In this document: positions 8,083-17,579 of the stretch, piece after piece
Numbering within the stretch: position 1 is the stretch's first letter
Layout of the letters: the number at the start of each line of letters is the position of its first letter
DNA from: Halobacillus_A sp043497005
Lineage (GTDB): Bacteria > Bacillota > Bacilli > Bacillales > Halobacillaceae
Assembly (NCBI RefSeq): GCF_043497005.1
Contig: NZ_JBIEKE010000003.1
Span: forward strand, 310,001-374,000
DNA: 64,000 nt
Direction: 5' to 3'
The notes under the pieces: model-generated
The model's input: only the letters and a program-made list of their open reading frames with translations
Databases searched by the model: none
Told to the model about the DNA's origin: nothing
Translations under genes and position numbers: made by a program

Positions 8083-8122
8083 AAAAAGCTTGTAGAAAAA
8101 CAAGTAGTTTCTCTACAAGCTT
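8083..8122 (-). terminator. Terminator of the aminotransferase operon
   Basis: AAGCTTGTAGA and TCTACAAGCTT form an 11-base stem, with a T-rich run on the minus strand downstream of the stop codon at 8156. Confidence 0.8.
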
Positions 8123-8155
8123 AGCCTATCCTTTATATGAACAGACTCGTTTCAG

Positions 8156-9472
8156 TCAGTTATGAACTCCAACTTCTTTCTCATAAGCCGTTAAGGCTTC
8201 ATCAAACATGCGAAGTCCTTCATCAATCTGCTCTTTTGTTACGGTTAATGGCGGAATCATGCGGATGATTTCCGTTTGATTCCCTCCAAAGTAAAATAGA
8301 ACTCCATTTTCCAGAGCAGTATCTAACACCCTGAATAAACCTTCACTATTAGGTGAGCCTGTTTGAGGATCAATAATTTCGATTCCAATCATCAGCCCCA
8401 CTGCACGGACACGTCCGATTACGGAATGCCTTGCTTTGATTTCATTAAGCTTTTCTGCTGCATACGACCCTACATTTCTCGTATTTTCGAGTAAATTTTC
8501 TTCTTCTATAACATCTAATACGGCATTAGCAGCTGAACAGGCAATGGGGTTGCCCCCAAATGTAGTAGCATGGCTTCCTAGCGGCCACTGCTTCATCAGC
8601 TCATTCGAAGCAACAGTCGCACTTAGCGGCATGCCGTTGGCAATTCCTTTGGCAATGGCCATAATGTCCGGAGTGACATCAAACGTTTGAGAGGCAAACC
8701 ACTCACCTGTTCGACCGAATCCTGTCTGTACTTCATCGAAAATAAGTAATAAACCGTGTTGGTCACATAGTTCTCTTACTTTTTGAAGCCATGCTTTTGG
8801 AGGGACAATATATCCTCCTTCGCCAAGAACAGGTTCAACTAATACAGCCGCCACTTCATCTGGTGTCACTTGATGAGCAAATAACCGTTCGAAATCTTTC
8901 TCCAGTTGGTCAACTACATACCGTTCAGGGTCTAGTCCAGCCGGACAATCATCTGCTTGTGCATATGGAACTTGGTAAGATCCTGAAGGCTGAAGAAATT
9001 TTCGATACTTACTTTTGGAGCTTGTCACACTTAAAGCTCCCATAGACCTGCCGTGAAACCCACCGATAAATGAAACAATATAAGGCCGCTGAGTTACATG
9101 TTTCGCTAATTTTATGGCCCCTTCAATTGCCTCAGCCCCACTGTTTCCAAAAAAGAAACAATCTAGGTTACCAGGCATGACTTCAGCTAGACGATCAGCC
9201 AGCTTCAATATTGATTCATATATAATAACCCCAGAAGGCCCATGCCCAAGTTCGTCTGCTCCTTGTTTGATCGCTTCTACAACTTTCGGATGGCGATGCC
9301 CGACATTTGTAGTAGCAATGCCCGAAGTAAAATCTAAATATTTTTTCCCATCCACGCCAAAATAATAGCAGCCTTCTTCTTTAACGACCGGCAAATTCGG
9401 ATGATCCTTTGCCATACTTGGTGCTAAACGATTTGACATGTTATCTACCAGGTGACTCCAATCGTTTCCCAT
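8156..9472 (-). CDS. Class III PLP aminotransferase (4-aminobutyrate aminotransferase-like)
   Basis: 438 residues. Family motifs are present: the cofactor phosphate-binding GNSGAEAIEGAIKLAK near 109-124, GGFHGRS near 138, the EPVLGEGGY motif near 213, FDEVQTGFGRTG near 244-255, and the Schiff-base lysine in AIAKGIANG near 275. Members move the amino group of omega-amino acids (GABA, beta-alanine, ornithine and similar) to a 2-oxoacid. Which substrate is used here is not decided by sequence. I chose the ATG at 9472, eight bases after AGGAGG, over an in-frame TTG at 9478. It follows the YjiH transporter gene by 45 bases on the same strand, suggesting a joint uptake-and-transamination unit. Confidence 0.87.
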   Translation of the reverse strand: MGNDWSHLVDNMSNRLAPSMAKDHPNLPVVKEEGCYYFGVDGKKYLDFTSGIATTNVGHRHPKVVEAIKQGADELGHGPSGVIIYESILKLADRLAEVMPGNLDCFFFGNSGAEAIEGAIKLAKHVTQRPYIVSFIGGFHGRSMGALSVTSSKSKYRKFLQPSGSYQVPYAQADDCPAGLDPERYVVDQLEKDFERLFAHQVTPDEVAAVLVEPVLGEGGYIVPPKAWLQKVRELCDQHGLLLIFDEVQTGFGRTGEWFASQTFDVTPDIMAIAKGIANGMPLSATVASNELMKQWPLGSHATTFGGNPIACSAANAVLDVIEEENLLENTRNVGSYAAEKLNEIKARHSVIGRVRAVGLMIGIEIIDPQTGSPNSEGLFRVLDTALENGVLFYFGGNQTEIIRMIPPLTVTKEQIDEGLRMFDEALTAYEKEVGVHN

Positions 9473-9517
9473 AACCAAATCCTCCTACAACAATTTCTAT
9501 TTATCGTAACATTAGAT

Positions 9518-10894
9518 TTAAAAGAATAATAGATGAGCCATAAGTGCTGCTACCGGCAGTGTAACAATCGTACGCTGCAAGAAAATTACGAACAGTTCCA
9601 ATAGGTTTAGCGGGATTTTAGATTTAATAAGTAAGATCCCGATCTCTGACATGTACACCAGTTGTGTAAGAGACATTACGCCGATAATGAATCGAGTAAG
9701 TTCAGATTCAATACCTGAACCAACGACAGCCGGAAGAAACATATCAGCAAAACCTACGATCATCGCCGGAGCAGCTTCAGCAGCTTCCGGGATTTGCAGT
9801 AACGTCAGTAAAGGAATAAATGGATAAGATAAAAACGTGAAAATTGGTGTAAATTCGGCAATTATTAAAGCTATCGTTCCGAGCGCCATAACGAGTGGAA
9901 TTAAACCAAGCCATATATCAGCTACATTAAACACCCCACGGCTGATAACATCTTTTGCACTTTTCACTTGGTCTGCTTTTTTTACAGCCTGATCGACTCC
10001 CCAGCGAAAACTGGATACGCCAGCAGGTACAGCTTCATCAATTTGTTTTCCAACTGGTTCATAGTACGTGTGCTTCTTTCTTGAAAGCGGAGGAATACGT
10101 GGACAAATAACCGCAGCAACTACTCCGCAAACAGCTACTGTAAAATAAAACTGAACGAACATGTGATCAATACCAATGAACCGTGCGATCACTAAACTAA
10201 AGGCAATGGAAGCAATAGAAAAGTTAGTCGCTACTACAGCAGCTTCTCGCTTTGAATAGTAGCCTCCTTCATATTGTTGAGTGGTCAGCAATACGCCTAC
10301 CGTTCCACTACCCATCCAAGAGGCCAGAGCGTCCACAGAAGAACGCCCCGGAAGTTTAAATAAAGGCTGCATTACCTTACGAACAACAGAGCCTATAAAA
10401 TCCATAAGGCCAAACTCAAGAAGGAGCGGCATAAATAGACTGGCAAATAAGAACCAAACCATTAAGACAGGTATTAAATCAAAAAGAACAACTTGTCCTG
10501 TTAACTCAGAAGAAATGACTTCAGGTCCTATTCCCATAAGGGTCATCGTAGCAAAAACAGCCCCTAAAGCACGAAGTACAATCCAAAATACTCCAATATC
10601 AAACAAGCTCGATAAAAATTTATGATTTCTAATGCCGGGGTGACTGATAACTTTTATAACAAAAGCCCCCACTACAGACACCCAAAGCACAATGGTCATA
10701 AACAAAGGAATATATTCAGAAATCGCTCCTTGAAGGCCGTCTGCTAAAATTCCTAACCCGATGGTGACTGTGCCGTCAACTGAAACAGGGACGAGAAACA
10801 GCAATACCCCGATAATAGAAGGTATTAAAAACTTCATAAGCTGGCCTGCTGTGTACCCTGATGCTACTTGCATTTCCTTCTTCTCTATTTCCAT
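9518..10894 (-). CDS. YjiH-family membrane protein with nucleoside-recognition GATE domain
   Basis: 458 residues with about 10-11 hydrophobic segments. It matches YjiH-type proteins: the ASWMGSGTVGVLLTTQQYEGG region near 192-212 and the late region with FADMFLPAVVGSGIESELTRFIIG near 375-398 belong to the GATE (nucleoside recognition) fold also found in nucleoside carriers and SpmA/SpmB. A charged cytoplasmic loop (about 272-320) splits the two halves. It is thought to be a transporter, but its substrate is unproven. As first gene of a two-gene operon with an aminotransferase, it may import an amino compound. Confidence 0.8.
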   Translation of the reverse strand: MEIEKKEMQVASGYTAGQLMKFLIPSIIGVLLFLVPVSVDGTVTIGLGILADGLQGAISEYIPLFMTIVLWVSVVGAFVIKVISHPGIRNHKFLSSLFDIGVFWIVLRALGAVFATMTLMGIGPEVISSELTGQVVLFDLIPVLMVWFLFASLFMPLLLEFGLMDFIGSVVRKVMQPLFKLPGRSSVDALASWMGSGTVGVLLTTQQYEGGYYSKREAAVVATNFSIASIAFSLVIARFIGIDHMFVQFYFTVAVCGVVAAVICPRIPPLSRKKHTYYEPVGKQIDEAVPAGVSSFRWGVDQAVKKADQVKSAKDVISRGVFNVADIWLGLIPLVMALGTIALIIAEFTPIFTFLSYPFIPLLTLLQIPEAAEAAPAMIVGFADMFLPAVVGSGIESELTRFIIGVMSLTQLVYMSEIGILLIKSKIPLNLLELFVIFLQRTIVTLPVAALMAHLLFF

Positions 10895-11252
10895 AGTGTA
10901 ATTCCCCCATCAATGAATGAATTTTGTATATATTATTGGTACATATGACTTATTTCGGGTTTGCGGTTTTTAATGATACATTTTAATGCATAAAAATTCA
11001 ATAGAGGAAAGTAAATTAAATGAATTGTTTTTAAATTGGTTGAAAATGGCTTTACATCAGGCTTTTGAATAGTATATCAGAAATCCGCTTACATGTTTTA
11101 ATATTGAGAAAATTCACTCCATTATAATTACAAATGTCAAACTATGTCGAAGTGAAAGTATGTATTTAGATCTAATAATTTGTTATATGCATACATCAAT
11201 GTAATATTTTTCAAGTATAATAGAATAAAAATGAAAAATTACGAATATTCGC
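10895..11252. other. AT-rich upstream region of the yitJ leader
   Basis: About 360 bases lie between the divergent yjiH-like gene and the yitJ promoter. It must hold the yjiH promoter on the minus strand. I see AT-rich DNA and a stray TATAAT near 11217, but no ORF, repeat or clear operator. Confidence 0.35.
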
Positions 11253-11281
11253 TTGATTACTAACATTATTTAGTGTAATGT
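11253..11281 (+). promoter_or_regulatory. Promoter of the yitJ-metH transcript
   Basis: TTGATT (11253-11258), a 17-base spacer and TAATGT (11276-11281). The predicted start near 11288 lies about 35 bases upstream of the riboswitch. Confidence 0.55.
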
Positions 11282-11323
11282 AAGTCGCAACAATGTTTTA
11301 TCCAGGAAAATTTCATATGCTTT

Positions 11324-11427
11324 CTTATCTCGAGAGGTGAAGGGACTGGCCCGATGAAGCCTCAGCAACCACTGTTCCACAGTATGGTGCTAACTCCAGC
11401 AAGTTATTAAAAAACTTGGAAGATAAG
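11324..11427 (+). ncRNA. SAM-I (S-box) riboswitch upstream of yitJ-metH
   Basis: P1 is formed by CTTATC (11324-11329) and GATAAG (11422-11427). The conserved S-box core is present: GAGAGGTGAAGGGACTGGCC, GATGAAGCCTCAGCAACC, and GTGCTAACTCCAGCA. The class binds S-adenosylmethionine; ligand binding favours the downstream terminator, so methionine genes are switched off when SAM is plentiful. Confidence 0.96.
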
Positions 11428-11448
11428 AAGAAGGATTAATTACGAATT

Positions 11449-11480
11449 AAAGTCTTCTTCTTATAAGAAGGCTTTTTTTA
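11449..11480 (+). terminator. Expression-platform terminator of the yitJ S-box
   Basis: An AGTCTTCTTC-TTATAA-GAAGGCT hairpin is followed by seven T residues. Its 5' arm can instead pair with AAGAAGAAGGATT just downstream of P1, the usual antiterminator arrangement. Confidence 0.85.
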
Positions 11481-11487
11481 TTTATCA

Positions 11488-11502
11488 CGGTACTCGGTAC
11501 CA
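11488..11502. repeat. GGTAC-rich palindromic repeat, copy A
   Basis: CGGTACTCGGTACCA resembles the GGTACCAGGTACC units found at 16825-16907 and 54357-54374. It lies between the riboswitch terminator and the yitJ ribosome binding site. Confidence 0.4.
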
Positions 11503-11517
11503 CTAAGGAGGAAATGT

Positions 11518-13398
11518 ATGAATTTGAGAGATGCTCTTCAAACACAAACTCTTGTAGGAGATGGAGCTTTAGGAACCCTTCTCTATTCTTACGGCATTGA
11601 TCAATGTTTTGAAGATTTAAACCGCAGCCACCCTGACGAGGTATTAAATGTTCATAAAGCCTACGTAGAAGCCGGTGCTGAGATCATTCAAACCAATACA
11701 TACGGTGCGAATTACGTTAAACTCTCCCGTTACGGACTTGAAGATAAAGTTAAGGAAATTAATACAGCTGCCATCAAAATTGCGAAACAAGCTGCTGCTG
11801 AGAACAATTATGTCGTTGGTACAATCGGAGGAACTCGAGCAATTAGTAAGCAGGCGGTCTCGCTTGAAGAAATTAAACGCAGCTTTCGAGAACAGTTATA
11901 CTGTATGTTATTTGAAGGTGTAGATGGTCTTTTACTCGAAACCTTTTACGACTTTGAAGAGCTCCAAACCGTTTTACAAATTGCGAGAAAAGAAACGAAG
12001 CTTCCTATTATTGCTCAAGTTTCTATGCATGAACCTGGCGTTCTTCAGGATGGAACTTCTCTAAACGAAGCCTTAACTACATTAGAAAATATTGGAGCAG
12101 ATGTGGTTGGAATCAACTGCCGTCTCGGCCCCTATCATATGACCCAAGCATTAGAAGGCGTGCCTCTGCCAAAAAAAGCTGTTCTATCTGCTTACCCTAA
12201 TGCCAGTTTACCTGCTTATCAGGATGGCCGGCTTGTTTATAAAACAGATGCAGATTATTTTAAAACGAGTGCACGCTCTCTTTATGAAGAAGGAGCACGT
12301 TTAATCGGAGGATGCTGCGGAACAACTCCTGAGCATATTGCTGCTATTGCAGAAGAAGTAAAAGGAAAAAAACCAATTCAGAATAAGGTGGTCTCACCTG
12401 CTAAAGCTGAGGTTGAAACACCTAGGGAAATTGAGGATACGAACCCACACCTCCATGAAATAGCAGCCGAGCGGTCATCAATAATTGTAGAACTTGATCC
12501 CCCGAAAAAATTGAATACGGATAAATATATGAGGGGAGCGCAAGCATTAAGAGACGCTGGTGTTGACTCTGTTACACTTGCTGATAACTCGCTCGCCTCA
12601 CCAAGGATCAGCAATTCTGCCATTGCCTCCATTATTAAGCAGAAATATGATATCAACCCTCTTGTGCATATCGCATGTAGAGATCGTAACTTAATTGGAC
12701 TTCAATCCCATTTGATGGGACTGCATACGCTGGGGATCACAGAGGTTTTAGCCATTACCGGGGACCCTACGAAAATTGGTGATTTCCCTGGAGCTACGTC
12801 TGTATATGATCTGTCATCATTTGATTTGATTCAATATATTAAACAATTAAATCAAGGCATTTCCTTTTCCGGAAAATCGCTTGGCATGAATACAAATTTT
12901 TCAGTTGCTGCTGCCTTCAATCCCAACGTCCGAAACCTCAACCGTGCCGTCGGACGCCTTGAGAAAAAAATTAAATACGGAGCTGACTACTTTATTAGCC
13001 AACCCGTTTACAGCGGGGAACAAATTAGAGAAGTTTACGAAGCAACAAAGCACATATCGGCACCCATTTACATCGGTATTATGCCGCTTACAAGTTCACG
13101 AAATGCTGAATTTCTGCATAATGAAGTACCTGGCATCACACTTTCTGATGAAATTAGAAAGCGTATGGAGAGTGTCAGCCATGACCCTGCTCTTGCGCAG
13201 GCAGAAGGAATTGCTATCGCTAAGTCACTAATTGATACAGCAGCCGAGCTGTTCAATGGTATCTATTTAATTACACCATTTCTACGCTATGAAATAACGG
13301 TAGAATTAACTAACTATATTAAAGAAGTGAATCAGCAGCGTTCAGAAAGGACGGTTTTAAATGGAAACAACACCATTTCATCAGCATCTATCAAATAG
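11518..13398 (+). CDS. yitJ: Bifunctional homocysteine S-methyltransferase / methylenetetrahydrofolate reductase (YitJ)
   Basis: 626 residues. The N-terminal part (1 to about 290) is a homocysteine S-methyltransferase domain, with the zinc ligands of GINCRLGP (about 201) and GGCCGTTP (Cys266-Cys267). After a linker, residues about 315-600 form a 5,10-methylenetetrahydrofolate reductase domain (FAD), recognisable by VTLADNS near 352, LGITEVLAITGDP near 405, and YFISQPVY near 497. It would supply 5-methyltetrahydrofolate to MetH. The ATG follows AAGGAGGAA. metH starts 38 bases inside its 3' end, indicating coupled translation. An S-box riboswitch controls the operon. Confidence 0.93.
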   Translation: MNLRDALQTQTLVGDGALGTLLYSYGIDQCFEDLNRSHPDEVLNVHKAYVEAGAEIIQTNTYGANYVKLSRYGLEDKVKEINTAAIKIAKQAAAENNYVVGTIGGTRAISKQAVSLEEIKRSFREQLYCMLFEGVDGLLLETFYDFEELQTVLQIARKETKLPIIAQVSMHEPGVLQDGTSLNEALTTLENIGADVVGINCRLGPYHMTQALEGVPLPKKAVLSAYPNASLPAYQDGRLVYKTDADYFKTSARSLYEEGARLIGGCCGTTPEHIAAIAEEVKGKKPIQNKVVSPAKAEVETPREIEDTNPHLHEIAAERSSIIVELDPPKKLNTDKYMRGAQALRDAGVDSVTLADNSLASPRISNSAIASIIKQKYDINPLVHIACRDRNLIGLQSHLMGLHTLGITEVLAITGDPTKIGDFPGATSVYDLSSFDLIQYIKQLNQGISFSGKSLGMNTNFSVAAAFNPNVRNLNRAVGRLEKKIKYGADYFISQPVYSGEQIREVYEATKHISAPIYIGIMPLTSSRNAEFLHNEVPGITLSDEIRKRMESVSHDPALAQAEGIAIAKSLIDTAAELFNGIYLITPFLRYEITVELTNYIKEVNQQRSERTVLNGNNTISSASIK

Positions 13399-16300
13399 GA
13401 TCTTAGTTTTAGACGGAGCCATGGGGACAATGCTCCAGGATGCCGACCTTTCCCCTGAAGATTTTGGCGGAGAATTATACGATGGATGTAATGAATATTT
13501 AAATATTACATCGCCTAAAGTTATTGAGTGGATCCACGATGAGTACCTTAAAGCTGGAGCGGATATTATTGAAACCAATACATTTGGTGCCACCGACTTG
13601 GTACTCGATGAATATGAACTGGGTCACTTAGCTGAAGAAATCAATATAAAAGCAGCACAACTCGCTAAAAAAGCAGCTGAAAAGCATTCAACTGAGGATC
13701 GACCTCGATTTGTAGCCGGTGCCATGGGGCCAACGACAAAAACCCTTTCGGTTACAGGCGGGACAACTTTTGAACATTTAACGAATGCTTACGAGGAACA
13801 GGCTCGCGGACTCTTAAAAGGCGGCGTTGACCTTCTTTTACTTGAAACTTCTCAGGATATGCTGAATGTGAAAGCAGCTTATCTGGGGATATCTAAAGCT
13901 TTTAAAAAATTTGGGAAGGAAATACCTCTTATGGTTTCTGGCACCATTGAGCCTATGGGAACTACACTTGCCGGCCAGACGATTGAAGCCTTTTACTTGT
14001 CCCTTGAACATATGAAACCTGCTGTAGTAGGACTAAACTGTGCAACCGGTCCGGAATTTATGAGAGACCATATTCGTTCTCTATCCGATTTGGCCACAAC
14101 CTCTGTCAGCTGTTACCCTAATGCCGGGCTGCCTGATGAAGAAGGAAACTACCATGAAACACCAGAATCCCTTGCAGAAAAAATTGCCGGCTTCGCTGAG
14201 AAAGGGTGGCTGAACGTTGTCGGCGGCTGCTGCGGAACGACGCCTGATCACATAAGAGCACTGGTAGACGCTATAAAAGATTATGAACCTAGAGAAGCTC
14301 CCAAAAGTCACCCTCATGCCGTTTCAGGTATTGAACCTTTTATTTATGAGGATAAAAATGATCGTCCTATTTTAATTGGAGAGCGAACAAATGTAATTGG
14401 TTCGCGTAAGTTTAAACGTCTGATTGCGGAAGAAAAGTTTGAAGAAGCATCAGAAATCGCTCGTGCGCAAGTAAAAAAAGGTGCGCAAGTTATTGATATT
14501 TGTTTAGCTGATCCAGATCGTGATGAAGTACGGGATATGGAAGCCTTTATGAAACAAGTGATTAACAAGGTGAAAGTGCCGCTAATTATCGATTCCACCG
14601 ATACGGATGTGATTGAAAAAGCCCTTACCTACTCACAAGGAAAAGTGATCATTAACTCGATTAACTTAGAAGACGGCGAAGATCGTTTTAAAGAGATTCT
14701 TCCGTTAGTTAAGCAGTATGGTGCCGCGGTTGTTGTAGGTACGATTGATGAAGTAGGTATGGCCGTTACAGCTGAGCGGAAACTTGAAATTGCCATTCGT
14801 TCCCGCGATATTTTAGTTGAAGAATACGGATTAAGTGAATCAGACATTATTTTTGATCCTCTCGTCTTCCCTGTCGGTACAGGAGATGAGCAATATATAG
14901 GCTCTGCCGAGGCAACGATCGAAGGAATCCGGTTAATTAAAGAACAACTGCCAAACTGTCAAACTGTTCTAGGCGTCAGCAACGTTTCATTCGGTCTTCC
15001 TCCCGTTGGACGAGAAGTGTTAAATGCCGTATACCTTTACCATTGTACAAAAGCCGGGCTCGACTATGCGATCGTTAATACTGAAAAGCTAGAGCGTTTC
15101 GGGTCTATTGCACAAGAAGAAATCGACCAGGCCAACGAGCTTCTATTTCAAACGACAGATGCTACGCTGGCGAAATTTACAGCTTTTTATCGTGGGAAGA
15201 AAAAAGAAGTTAAAGTGCCTACAGCTACGATGAGCTTGCCTGAAAGACTCGCTCATTACGTTGTGGAAGGAACAAAAGAAGGACTTGTCCCAGACCTGGA
15301 CCTAGCTCTAGAAACGTATGAAACACCATTAAAAATCATTAACGGTCCCTTAATGGATGGTATGGCTGAAGTCGGACGATTATTTAATGATAACCAATTA
15401 ATCGTAGCGGAGGTATTACAAAGTGCTGAAGTAATGAAGACTTCTGTCGCCTACCTTGAACCACACATGGAAAAAGATGATACGTCCAATAAAAAAGGGA
15501 AAATCCTTCTTGCTACTGTTAAAGGAGATGTCCATGATATCGGGAAGAACCTCGTCGATATCATTTTGAGCAACAATGGCTTTGAAGTCGTAGACCTGGG
15601 TATTAAAGTCACTTCTACCGAATTGATTGAACAAATAAAAAATGAAGGACCGGACTTTGTCGGTCTCTCAGGTCTGCTCGTCAAATCAGCCCAGCAAATG
15701 GTACTGACTGCTCAAGATTTAAAACAGCAGCAAATCGATATTCCGATTCTAGTTGGGGGGGCAGCACTTTCAAGAAAGTTCACAAATACTAAAATTGCTC
15801 CCCAATATGAAGGCACTGTATTTTATGCAAAAGATGCTATGGATGGACTTTCCCTATCAAACCGACTAAGCCAAAAAGAAGATCGTGAGCTTTTGATCCG
15901 CGAACAGCAGGAAAAACAAGAGCAGGCGATTGCTAGAGGTGCAGAGCAAGCAGCTAAACAGCCGGCCTCTACAGCCGTAGCAGAAAAACCTGTTTCCACC
16001 GTTTCTAAAACGGTACCTGTTTTTCAGCCTCACGATTTCAAACAGCACCTTTTGAAGAATTATTCCGTCGCTCACATCGAGCCTTACATTAATATGCAAA
16101 TGTTAATTAGCCACCATTTAGGCTTAAAAGGTAAATTCTCTAAACTATTAGAGGAGAAAAACGAAAAGGCGTTGCACTTAAAAGAAGTGGTGGACGAATT
16201 GATTGAGAAAGCTCAAAAAGAAGGTACGATTCAACCTTCAGCTCTCTACCAATTCTTCCCGGCTCAATCTGATGGCGATGATGTGATTATCTATGATCCA

Positions 16301-16816
16301 AACGATCAGAAAACGATCATTGAACGATTTACGTTCCCGAGACAAAATCGTGCCCCGCATCTTTGCCTGGCAGATTATTTGCGTCCAGTGAGCAGTGGAG
16401 AAATGGATTACGTCGGTTTCTTCTCAGTAACGGCGGGAAAAGGAATCCGTAATCAAGCCGTTAAACTCAAAGAAGACGGGGAATACTTGAAGAGTCATGC
16501 CCTGCAGGCTCTCGCCCTGGAAACAGCTGAAGGATTAGCAGAGCATATTCACCAGCTGATGAGAGATAAATGGGGATTCCCAGATGCTACGGACTTTACA
16601 ATGCAGGAGCGTTTTTCAGCAAAATACCAGGGTCAGCGGTACTCCTTTGGTTATCCTGCTTGTCCCGAATTAGAGGACCAGAGAAAATTATTTAAACTAA
16701 TTAGACCAGAACAAATCGGCGTAGAACTAACGGAAGAATGCATGATGGAACCAGAAGCCTCCGTCACAGCCATTGTCTTCGCCCACCCAGAAGCACGTTA
16801 CTTTAATGTGCATTAA
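13361..16816 (+). CDS. metH: Cobalamin-dependent methionine synthase
   Basis: 1151 residues, complete. Module order is classical: a homocysteine-binding barrel (about 1-310, with GLNCATGP and GGCCGTTP zinc ligands), a pterin-binding domain (about 325-590, starting RPILIGERTNVIGSRKF), a cobalamin cap and Rossmann domain (about 625-850), and the SAM-dependent reactivation domain (about 890-1145). The cobalt-coordinating histidine is His725 in GDVHDIGKN, followed by GLSGLLVKS and GGAALS. The Gln/Ala-rich linker (about 845-890) joins the last two domains. It methylates homocysteine with 5-methyltetrahydrofolate. It overlaps yitJ by 38 bases and shares its S-box control. Confidence 0.97.
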   Translation: METTPFHQHLSNRILVLDGAMGTMLQDADLSPEDFGGELYDGCNEYLNITSPKVIEWIHDEYLKAGADIIETNTFGATDLVLDEYELGHLAEEINIKAAQLAKKAAEKHSTEDRPRFVAGAMGPTTKTLSVTGGTTFEHLTNAYEEQARGLLKGGVDLLLLETSQDMLNVKAAYLGISKAFKKFGKEIPLMVSGTIEPMGTTLAGQTIEAFYLSLEHMKPAVVGLNCATGPEFMRDHIRSLSDLATTSVSCYPNAGLPDEEGNYHETPESLAEKIAGFAEKGWLNVVGGCCGTTPDHIRALVDAIKDYEPREAPKSHPHAVSGIEPFIYEDKNDRPILIGERTNVIGSRKFKRLIAEEKFEEASEIARAQVKKGAQVIDICLADPDRDEVRDMEAFMKQVINKVKVPLIIDSTDTDVIEKALTYSQGKVIINSINLEDGEDRFKEILPLVKQYGAAVVVGTIDEVGMAVTAERKLEIAIRSRDILVEEYGLSESDIIFDPLVFPVGTGDEQYIGSAEATIEGIRLIKEQLPNCQTVLGVSNVSFGLPPVGREVLNAVYLYHCTKAGLDYAIVNTEKLERFGSIAQEEIDQANELLFQTTDATLAKFTAFYRGKKKEVKVPTATMSLPERLAHYVVEGTKEGLVPDLDLALETYETPLKIINGPLMDGMAEVGRLFNDNQLIVAEVLQSAEVMKTSVAYLEPHMEKDDTSNKKGKILLATVKGDVHDIGKNLVDIILSNNGFEVVDLGIKVTSTELIEQIKNEGPDFVGLSGLLVKSAQQMVLTAQDLKQQQIDIPILVGGAALSRKFTNTKIAPQYEGTVFYAKDAMDGLSLSNRLSQKEDRELLIREQQEKQEQAIARGAEQAAKQPASTAVAEKPVSTVSKTVPVFQPHDFKQHLLKNYSVAHIEPYINMQMLISHHLGLKGKFSKLLEEKNEKALHLKEVVDELIEKAQKEGTIQPSALYQFFPAQSDGDDVIIYDPNDQKTIIERFTFPRQNRAPHLCLADYLRPVSSGEMDYVGFFSVTAGKGIRNQAVKLKEDGEYLKSHALQALALETAEGLAEHIHQLMRDKWGFPDATDFTMQERFSAKYQGQRYSFGYPACPELEDQRKLFKLIRPEQIGVELTEECMMEPEASVTAIVFAHPEARYFNVH

Positions 16817-16824
16817 TACAAAAC

Positions 16825-16907
16825 CGGTACCAGGTACACTATGATACAAAGTGTGTACCTGGTACCGATTTTACTTTTCTGTGTACCTGGTACCTTTTCT
16901 GGTACAC
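16825..16907 (+). repeat. Cluster of GTGTACCTGGTACC palindromic units (also terminator of metH)
   Basis: Unit 1 CGGTACCAGGTACAC (16825-16839) and inverted unit 2 (16853-16867) are perfect 15-base complements around a 13-base loop, followed by a T-rich run: a ready-made terminator. A third unit lies at 16881-16894 and a partial fourth at 16898-16907. Related copies lie at 11488 and 54357. Confidence 0.75.
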
Positions 16908-16931
16908 TGAAAGAAAAAAGGATGATCTGAA

Positions 16932-17543
16932 GTGAGTGGGATCCCATTAATGGTTGATGTAGCGGGGCAACGTGTAACAGTTGTTGGCGGGGGAAAAATT
17001 GCGGAGCGAAGGATTTACAATTTGTTAAGCGGCGGTGCACTTATTAAGGTAATCAGTCCTGAAGTCACTTCCGGCCTGAGATCCCTTTCTGAAAACGAGC
17101 AAATTCACTGGAAGAAAAAGCGTTTCTCCCCCGATGATGTTAAAGATTCTTTTCTAATCATTGCCGCCACAAATGACTCCCTCGTTAATCAACAAGTGAT
17201 AGAGGCAGCTCCTAAAAACGCACTGATGAATACAGTGGAACAGGCAGCAGATGGAAACGTTCAATTCCCGAGCCATTTTCAGCGCGGCAGGTTATCCATA
17301 AGTGTATCCACATGTGGCGCAAGCCCTATATTAGCCGCCCGAATAAAAAAAGACTTAGAAGAACAATACGACCAAAGCTATGAAAAGTATGTAAACTTTC
17401 TTTTTGAAGCCCGCGAGCAATTAAAACAGTCCTCCCTTTCCATGATTAAAAGAGGAAAAATACTCCGTCAACTCGTAGAGGAAGACTTTTTTGATCAACA
17501 CAAGCAAAAAGACATGCTTCAGTATATACGATCCCAAAAATAA
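16932..17543 (+). CDS. sirC: Precorrin-2 dehydrogenase / siroheme synthase component (YlnF type)
   Basis: 203 residues. The N-terminus is an NAD-binding Rossmann fold (PLMVDVAGQRVTVVGGGKIAERR) typical of SirC/YlnF and the N-terminus of CysG. A dimerisation segment with SHFQRGRLSISVSTCGASP follows (about 114-132), and a short helical C-terminus. It oxidises precorrin-2 to sirohydrochlorin in siroheme synthesis. The start is a GTG at 16932 with AAAAGGA about ten bases upstream. In B. subtilis this gene ends the cysH operon; here it sits on the opposite strand behind metH and converges with that operon. It is the only copy in the window and must serve both siroheme branches. Confidence 0.88.
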   Translation: MSGIPLMVDVAGQRVTVVGGGKIAERRIYNLLSGGALIKVISPEVTSGLRSLSENEQIHWKKKRFSPDDVKDSFLIIAATNDSLVNQQVIEAAPKNALMNTVEQAADGNVQFPSHFQRGRLSISVSTCGASPILAARIKKDLEEQYDQSYEKYVNFLFEAREQLKQSSLSMIKRGKILRQLVEEDFFDQHKQKDMLQYIRSQK

Positions 17544-17577
17544 GCCCATCCCCCTTATAACTGGGAATGGGCTTTCA
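17544..17577. terminator. Terminator between sirC and the cys operon end
   Basis: GCCCATCCC pairs with GGGAATGGGC, followed by a T-containing tail. It lies between convergent genes and may act in both directions. Confidence 0.65.
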
Positions 17578-17579
17578 TT

